Shown here one piece after another: positions 59,660 through 64,000 of a DNA stretch of 64,000 nucleotides (positions within the stretch are counted from its first letter, which is position 1; every line of letters starts with the position of its first letter). Source of the stretch: Streptomyces hundungensis. Its GTDB lineage: Bacteria; Actinomycetota; Actinomycetes; Streptomycetales; Streptomycetaceae. The stretch covers positions 1,178,001 to 1,242,000 of the forward strand of contig NZ_CP032698.1 in NCBI RefSeq assembly GCF_003627815.1, in the 5' to 3' direction. The notes below the pieces were generated by a model, which ran no database searches, had not been told where the DNA came from, and was given only the letters and a program-made list of their open reading frames with translations. Position numbers and translations under genes: made by a program.

Positions 59660-60820
59660 ATGATCCGGTTCGAGCAGGTCAGCAAGGTCTATCCGGACGG
59701 CACCCGTGCCGTCGACGACCTGTCCTTCGAGGTGGCGGAGGGCGAACTGGTCACGCTGGTGGGACCGTCCGGCTGTGGCAAGACGACCACGATGATGATG
59801 GTGAACCGGCTCATCGAGCCGACGTCGGGCCGTGTCCTCGTCGACGGCGAGGACATCGCCACGCTCGACCCGGTCAAGCTGCGCCGCCGGATCGGCTATG
59901 TGATCCAGCAGGTCGGGCTCTTCCCGCACCGCACGATCCTCGACAACACGGCGACCGTCCCGGCGCTGATCGGCTGGAAGCGGCCCAAGGCCCGGGCCCG
60001 GGCGGCCGAGCTGCTCGACCTCGTCGGCCTGGACCCGGCGACGTACGGGCCGCGCTACCCGGCGCAGCTCTCGGGCGGACAGCGTCAACGGGTGGGCGTG
60101 GCAAGGGCGTTGGCGGCCGATCCGCCGGTCCTGCTGATGGACGAGCCGTTCGGCGCGGTCGACCCGGTGGTGCGCGAGCGCCTCCAGAACGAGTTCCTCG
60201 GCCTCCAGGCGACCGTGCGCAAGACGGTCCTGCTTGTCACCCATGACATCGAGGAGGCCGTACGGATGGGCGACCGCATGGCGGTGTACGGATCGGGGCG
60301 CATCGAGCAGTTCGACACCCCGGCGTCGGTCCTCGGGGCGCCCGCCACACCTTACGTGGCCCAATTCGTGGGCGCCGACCGGGGGTTGAAGCGCCTGTCG
60401 GTCACGACCGTCGAGCCGGACGACCTGGAGCAGCCACCGGTCGTACGCCTCGACGAGCCGACGGGGGCCGCCGCGTCCCGGCTGCGCGGCGAGGAGGCGC
60501 GCTGGGCGGTGGTGCTCAACGAAGGGGGCGAACTGCACGGCTGGGTCGGGGCGGACGAGCTCTCTCTCGCGGGGGCGGGCTCGGTCGCCGACCTGGCCCG
60601 GCGCATGGAGGCATGGGTGCCGCTCGGGGCTCCGCTGAAGCAGGCGTTCAGCGAGATGCTCCAGTACGACGCGGGCTGGGTCGCCGTGGTGGACGGCGCC
60701 CGGTTCCTCGGCGTCCTGACCCCCGCGAAGCTGCACGAGGCGCTGCGGCGGTCGGTGGATGCGGATGCGCTGGGGGTGGGGCGGGGGGAGGTCGACTTCG
60801 ACTCGGTCGCCGACGCGTGA
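59660..60820 (+). CDS. Glycine betaine/osmoprotectant ABC transporter ATPase (OpuCA-like)
   Basis: The 386-residue ATPase has Walker A GPSGCGKTT (about 35-43), the QQVGLFPHRT Q-loop, LSGGQRQRVGVARAL and Walker B LLMDEPFGAVDP. A C-terminal ~120-residue region with CBS-like repeats (about 255-385) follows, as in OpuCA/ProV proteins that sense ionic strength. The matching binding protein and permeases are on the opposite strand (61924-64000), separated by a lipase gene. It starts 67 bp after the kinase gene. Function as an osmoprotectant importer rests on family and neighbours. Confidence 0.92.
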   Translation: MIRFEQVSKVYPDGTRAVDDLSFEVAEGELVTLVGPSGCGKTTTMMMVNRLIEPTSGRVLVDGEDIATLDPVKLRRRIGYVIQQVGLFPHRTILDNTATVPALIGWKRPKARARAAELLDLVGLDPATYGPRYPAQLSGGQRQRVGVARALAADPPVLLMDEPFGAVDPVVRERLQNEFLGLQATVRKTVLLVTHDIEEAVRMGDRMAVYGSGRIEQFDTPASVLGAPATPYVAQFVGADRGLKRLSVTTVEPDDLEQPPVVRLDEPTGAAASRLRGEEARWAVVLNEGGELHGWVGADELSLAGAGSVADLARRMEAWVPLGAPLKQAFSEMLQYDAGWVAVVDGARFLGVLTPAKLHEALRRSVDADALGVGRGEVDFDSVADA

Positions 60821-61216
60821 GGGTGGGGCGGTGGGAGTGTTTTCCCACCCGCCCGCCCGTTCCGCCGAGTTGCAAAGCTGAGCCACCCCGGGGCTCCGCC
60901 CCGGCCCCCGCCGGGGGCTCCGCCCCCGAACCCCCACCCCCTCAACCCACGGCCCGTACCCCACTCGTGCCCACCCGTTCCGCCCTGCGGAACGCCTGCC
61001 CACGAGAGGCGGACGACGGCGTGGCGTCGGGCGTCCGCCGCGCCGCCGCGCGTAACGCCCCGCACGGGCTCGGGAGGGCACGGGGCTGGGCCTGGGCCGG
61101 GCCGGGCGGCGTACGGAAATTCGACCCCGCCCGCCCCTTACCTTCCGCAGGACACCTGGTTACCATCCGGTAGCCCTCGTTCGGGGCTCTCCCCACCCAC
61201 CCCCGCTGGAGCCGCC
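60821..61216. other. Gene-free region with GC-rich hairpin repeats
   Basis: No gene is seen in these 396 bp. The stretch 60887-60930 has two nested GC-rich hairpins of the GGGGCTCCGCCCC type common in Streptomyces intergenic DNA, which may end transcription of the ATPase gene. GTTCCGC-N3-GCGGAAC (60978-60994) is a second hairpin. The promoter of the lipase gene is probably in the last 100 bp. Confidence 0.6.
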
Positions 61217-61906
61217 ATGCGCCTCGTCACCGCCGCCGCCGCGCTCGCACTGCTCGCCGGCACGATCGTCCTCGCCCCTGCTGCCCAGGCAGCTCCCGCC
61301 CAGGCCGCGGCCTCCCCGGTCCCGGTCGTCTTCGTGCACGGGCGCAACGCCGACCCGGGTGTCTGGGGCACCATGAAGGATCGCTTCGAGGAGGCCGGTT
61401 ACCCCGAGGGGGCCCTGTTCGCCTGGGGTTATGACTCCAGCCGGTCGACCAACGAGGTCCTCGCCGGTCAACTCGCCGCATACGTCGACTCCGTGCGCGC
61501 CCGAACCGGGTCCGCGCAGGTGGACATCGTCGCGCACAGCCAGGGCAGCCTCCCCACCCGCTGGTACGCGAAGTTCGGCGGCGGCTCCGACGTGGTGCGC
61601 CATCTGGTCTCGCTCGGCGGCCCCAACCATGGGACCAGCCTCGCCTGGGCGTGTGCGATCTGGGACCAGGGGTGCCGGGACATGACCCCCAACTCGTATG
61701 TCCAGAGCCATCTGGCGAGCGGTGACGAGACCCCGGGAGCGACCCGGTACGCCACGTTCTGGTCGGACTGCGACGGCTTCATCCTGCCCAACAGCAGCGT
61801 GCCGCTGTCGGGGGCCGTGAACACCGACGCCGGATGCCTGGCCCACAACGACCTGTTGACCGACGCGCCGACCGCGCGGGGCGTGCTCGACTTCCTGAAG
61901 CAGTAG
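61217..61906 (+). CDS. Secreted triacylglycerol lipase/esterase (alpha/beta hydrolase)
   Basis: The 229-residue exported hydrolase has a Sec signal peptide (about 1-26, cleavage near AQAAPAQA), the oxyanion loop VVFVHGRNADPGVWG (about 37-51) and the nucleophile elbow AHSQGS (Ser108). Asp and His of the triad probably lie near residues 180-216. The size and HSQGS elbow match small Streptomyces lipases. GGAG lies five bases before the ATG. It sits between the two halves of the osmoprotectant transporter locus, convergent with the binding protein gene (17-bp gap). Confidence 0.9.
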   Translation: MRLVTAAAALALLAGTIVLAPAAQAAPAQAAASPVPVVFVHGRNADPGVWGTMKDRFEEAGYPEGALFAWGYDSSRSTNEVLAGQLAAYVDSVRARTGSAQVDIVAHSQGSLPTRWYAKFGGGSDVVRHLVSLGGPNHGTSLAWACAIWDQGCRDMTPNSYVQSHLASGDETPGATRYATFWSDCDGFILPNSSVPLSGAVNTDAGCLAHNDLLTDAPTARGVLDFLKQ

Positions 61907-61923
61907 GCGAGTTGGCGTCCAAA

Positions 61924-62862
61924 TCAGATCAGCTTCTTGGACTTGAGGTAGGCGCGGGCCACGTCCTCGGGCAGTCGGCGCCAGCTGTCGACCTGTTCGT
62001 TGAGCGAGGCGAGGTCGGCGGTGGTGAGCACCGTGTTGAGCCGGCCGAGCGCGCCGGTCACGCCCGCGCTGCCCGCGCGTGAGCGGTTGACCACCGGCAC
62101 GATGTAGTCCGCGTTCTGGAGGTGCTTGTCGTCGGCGAGCAGCACCAGGCCGAACGCGTCGAGCGTGGCGTCCGTCGTGGTGGTCAGGACCATCTGGTCC
62201 TGACCGCTCTGGACGGCCTGCTTGGCCTGGGTGGTTCCCACGCCCTTGGGGTCGACGGCGGTCGCGTCGATGCCGTACGTCTTCTTCAACCCCGGCTCGC
62301 AGTAAGGGCGTTGGACACACTCGTCGCCCGCGGCGAGCCGTACCGGGAGCTTCGCCGCGCCGAGGTCGCTCAGCGTCTTGAGCCGGTGTTCGCGGGCGTA
62401 CGACGCGGCGACCGCGAAGGCGTTCTGGTCGACGGCCCGCCCCGGATCGAGGACGGTCAGGCCGCGCGGGGCGGCCAGGGCGCGCAGCGCCGTCATCGTG
62501 CGCTTCAGGTCCGGCGAGCCGACGGGCTTGGCGTCGGCGCCGTGGGCCTTGGCGCTCAGCCAGTCCGCGAAGGTCGCCGCGTACTCCGGGACCACGTCGA
62601 TCTGGCCGCTCTCCAGGGCGGGTTCGTAGATTTCCCGGTTGGTCACCGAGAGGATCTTCGTGCCGTAGCCCGCCTTGTCGAGGAGCAGCGCGTACATCTG
62701 GGCGAGCAGGTCGCTCTCGGTGAATCCCGCGGAGCCGATCGTCAGGTGCTTGCTGTCGCCGGGCGGTGCGGTGACCGAGCCCTGTTTCTCCAGGCTGGGC
62801 CCGGTGGCGCAGGCGGTGAGCGCCGCGAGGGCGAGGACGGCGATCAGCAGGCGCGGTCTCAT
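61924..62862 (-). CDS. Glycine betaine/osmoprotectant ABC transporter substrate-binding lipoprotein
   Basis: The 312-residue lipoprotein has lipobox LTAC (Cys18) and the OpuCC/ProX fold: LTIGSAGFTESDLLAQMYALLL, key element IGSAGFTESDLLAQ (about 41-54), VPEYAATFADWL and the hinge and aromatic residues around EIYEPALESGQIDVVPEY. This family binds quaternary ammonium solutes such as glycine betaine or choline. It ends the minus-strand group; its ATG overlaps the permease stop by ATGA. Confidence 0.93.
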   Translation of the reverse strand: MRPRLLIAVLALAALTACATGPSLEKQGSVTAPPGDSKHLTIGSAGFTESDLLAQMYALLLDKAGYGTKILSVTNREIYEPALESGQIDVVPEYAATFADWLSAKAHGADAKPVGSPDLKRTMTALRALAAPRGLTVLDPGRAVDQNAFAVAASYAREHRLKTLSDLGAAKLPVRLAAGDECVQRPYCEPGLKKTYGIDATAVDPKGVGTTQAKQAVQSGQDQMVLTTTTDATLDAFGLVLLADDKHLQNADYIVPVVNRSRAGSAGVTGALGRLNTVLTTADLASLNEQVDSWRRLPEDVARAYLKSKKLI

Positions 62863-63533
62863 CCGAAGCCGCCCCTCGCCCACCGCGGAGCCAGCCGCTG
62901 GACCGCCTCGAAGAGGCCCTCGACGACGAGGGCGAACACCGCCACGAGCACGGCGCCCGCGACGACTTGGGGTGTCGAGGCCAGATTGAATCCCGCGGTG
63001 ATGATCCGGCCGAGCCCGCCGCCACCGGCCAGGGCCGCGAGGGTGGCGGTGGCGACGAGCTGGACGGCCGCGATGCGCACGCCGGTGAGGATCAGCGGCA
63101 GGGCGAGCGGGAGCTCGACGCGCAGCAGGAGCTGGCGTCCGGTCATGCCCATGCCCCGGGCGGCGCGCACCACGTCGCGGTCGACCTCGCGCATGCCGAC
63201 ATAGGCGTTGGTCAGCAGGGGCGGCACCGCGAAGAGGATCAGGGCGATGATCGTGGGCCACTCGCCGTGGGTGCCGAGCGGGGTCAGCAGGAGCAGGACC
63301 AGGACGGCGAAGGTGGGGACGGCGCGGCCCACGTTGGAGATGTTGACGGCGAGGGGTCCGCCCTTGCCCAGGTGGCCGAGGACCAGCGCCACGGGCAGCG
63401 CGACGAGACAGCTGAGGACCAGGCACAGCGCGGTGAGCCAGAGGTGTTCGGTGAGGCGGTGCCCGATGCCGTTCTCGCCGGACCAGTGGGCGGCGGAGGT
63501 CAGCCAGGACCAGGCGTCGGAGAAGGTCTTCAT
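62859..63533 (-). CDS. Osmoprotectant ABC transporter permease (OpuCB/OpuCD-like)
   Basis: The 224-residue permease has five or six membrane segments and the EAA loop VRAARGMGMTGRQLLLRVELPLALPLILTG (key elements ARGMG and VELPLALP, about 131-155). It forms the channel with the permease encoded just upstream. Both of its ends overlap neighbours by ATGA, so the transporter genes are translationally coupled. Confidence 0.93.
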   Translation of the reverse strand: MKTFSDAWSWLTSAAHWSGENGIGHRLTEHLWLTALCLVLSCLVALPVALVLGHLGKGGPLAVNISNVGRAVPTFAVLVLLLLTPLGTHGEWPTIIALILFAVPPLLTNAYVGMREVDRDVVRAARGMGMTGRQLLLRVELPLALPLILTGVRIAAVQLVATATLAALAGGGGLGRIITAGFNLASTPQVVAGAVLVAVFALVVEGLFEAVQRLAPRWARGGFG

Positions 63534-64000
63534 GAGGGCACCGCCCGCGTCCAGGGCGTCAGCAGTCGCTGGACGCCGAGCAGCGCCAGGTCCGCGGCGA
63601 CGGCGATCACCACGCACAGCACCGAAGCGGTGAGCACCTGCGCCTTGAAGTAGGTGTTCATGCCGGAGTAGATGAGGTTGCCGAGGCCGCCGTAGCCGAC
63701 GATGGCGCCCACCGTCACCAGGGACACCGCGGAGACGGTGGCGATGCGCAGGCCGGCCATCGCGGCGGGCACGGCGAGCGGGAGTTCCACGGCAAGGAGC
63801 AGCCGTACCGGCCCGTAGCCCATGCCTCGGGCCGCCTGCCGGGTGTCCTCCGGGACGGCGCGCAGTCCGGCCAGGATGTTCCGTACGAGCAGGGTGAGCG
63901 AGTACAGGACGAGTCCGGCGACGACGATCGAGGCGGAAAGCCCGTACACCGGCAGCAGCAGCGAGAACATGGCGAGCGAGGGGATGGTGTAGAGCACCGT
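63530..64000 (-). CDS. Osmoprotectant ABC transporter permease, C-terminal part
   Basis: The reading frame is open to the last base, so the N-terminus lies beyond the window. The visible 157 residues include TIPSLAMFSLLLPVYG and the EAA loop ARGMGYGPVRLLLAVELPLAVPAAMAG (key elements ARGMG and VELPLAVP), the same type as the following permease. The stop overlaps the next gene's ATG. It is the partner channel subunit of the OpuC-type transporter. Confidence 0.92.
   Translation of the reverse strand, partial: TVLYTIPSLAMFSLLLPVYGLSASIVVAGLVLYSLTLLVRNILAGLRAVPEDTRQAARGMGYGPVRLLLAVELPLAVPAAMAGLRIATVSAVSLVTVGAIVGYGGLGNLIYSGMNTYFKAQVLTASVLCVVIAVAADLALLGVQRLLTPWTRAVPS

Overview
This window is chromosomal DNA of a Streptomyces or very close relative. 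The G+C content is very high and third codon positions are almost always G or C. GTG starts, ATGA/GTGA gene overlaps and small Streptomyces-type proteins (DUF6381, DUF6479, DUF6131) are frequent. F420-dependent LLM oxidoreductases, Tat/Sec-exported enzymes and stand-alone anti-sigma network parts fit the same picture. I see no rRNA, tRNA, CRISPR array, phage or transposase.

Layout. 0-10 kb: the C-terminal end of a haem-oxygenase-like diiron protein, an ECF41 sigma factor divergent from its carboxymuconolactone-decarboxylase partner (both with recognisable ECF41 promoters), a peptidase-like hydrolase, thpR, a mini GyrB-like protein, an XRE regulator, and divergent xylA/xylB. 10-19.5 kb: single metabolic genes, an AI-2E transporter, a decayed complex-I-like membrane subunit, several tiny proteins, and an anti-sigma-kinase-like ATPase preceded by a rare-codon leader ORF. 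19.6-27.5 kb: a five-gene minus-strand redox operon (FAD/Fe-S oxidase, ThDP enzyme, enolase-superfamily enzyme, SDR, DJ-1/PfpI). 27.7-35.5 kb: two F420 oxidoreductases, a HAD phosphatase, a PAS-PP2C phosphatase and a long-form GAPDH.

35.5-45 kb: a large secreted ricin-lectin protein, an AT-rich divergent region, a frameshifted gene, an APC permease, DUF779, a winged-helix (AlkZ-like) protein, an exported GDPD-like enzyme and an orphan, degenerate ABC ATPase. 45-50.5 kb: an acyl-CoA catabolic cluster: a quinone-oxidoreductase-like MDR, two translationally coupled acyl-CoA dehydrogenases that look like an alpha/beta pair, a dienoyl-CoA-reductase-like SDR and an enoyl-CoA hydratase. 50.6-59.6 kb: a Tat-exported phospholipase C, an intergenic repeat block, then a MacAB-type transporter with a divergent twin-Cys lipoprotein, a membrane-anchored protein and a two-component system. 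59.6-64 kb: a glycine betaine/osmoprotectant ABC system split across both strands around a secreted lipase.

The most interesting signals are the rare-codon (CTA, CTT, TTA) leader ORF at 17667-17756, the twin CLxxHGV lipoprotein plus 11-bp operator repeats beside the MacAB/TCS operon, the five-gene redox operon, the predicted heteromeric acyl-CoA dehydrogenase, and several regulatory-type proteins that have lost key residues (STAS, GyrB-like and ABC proteins). Short perfect tandem repeats are unusually common between genes.
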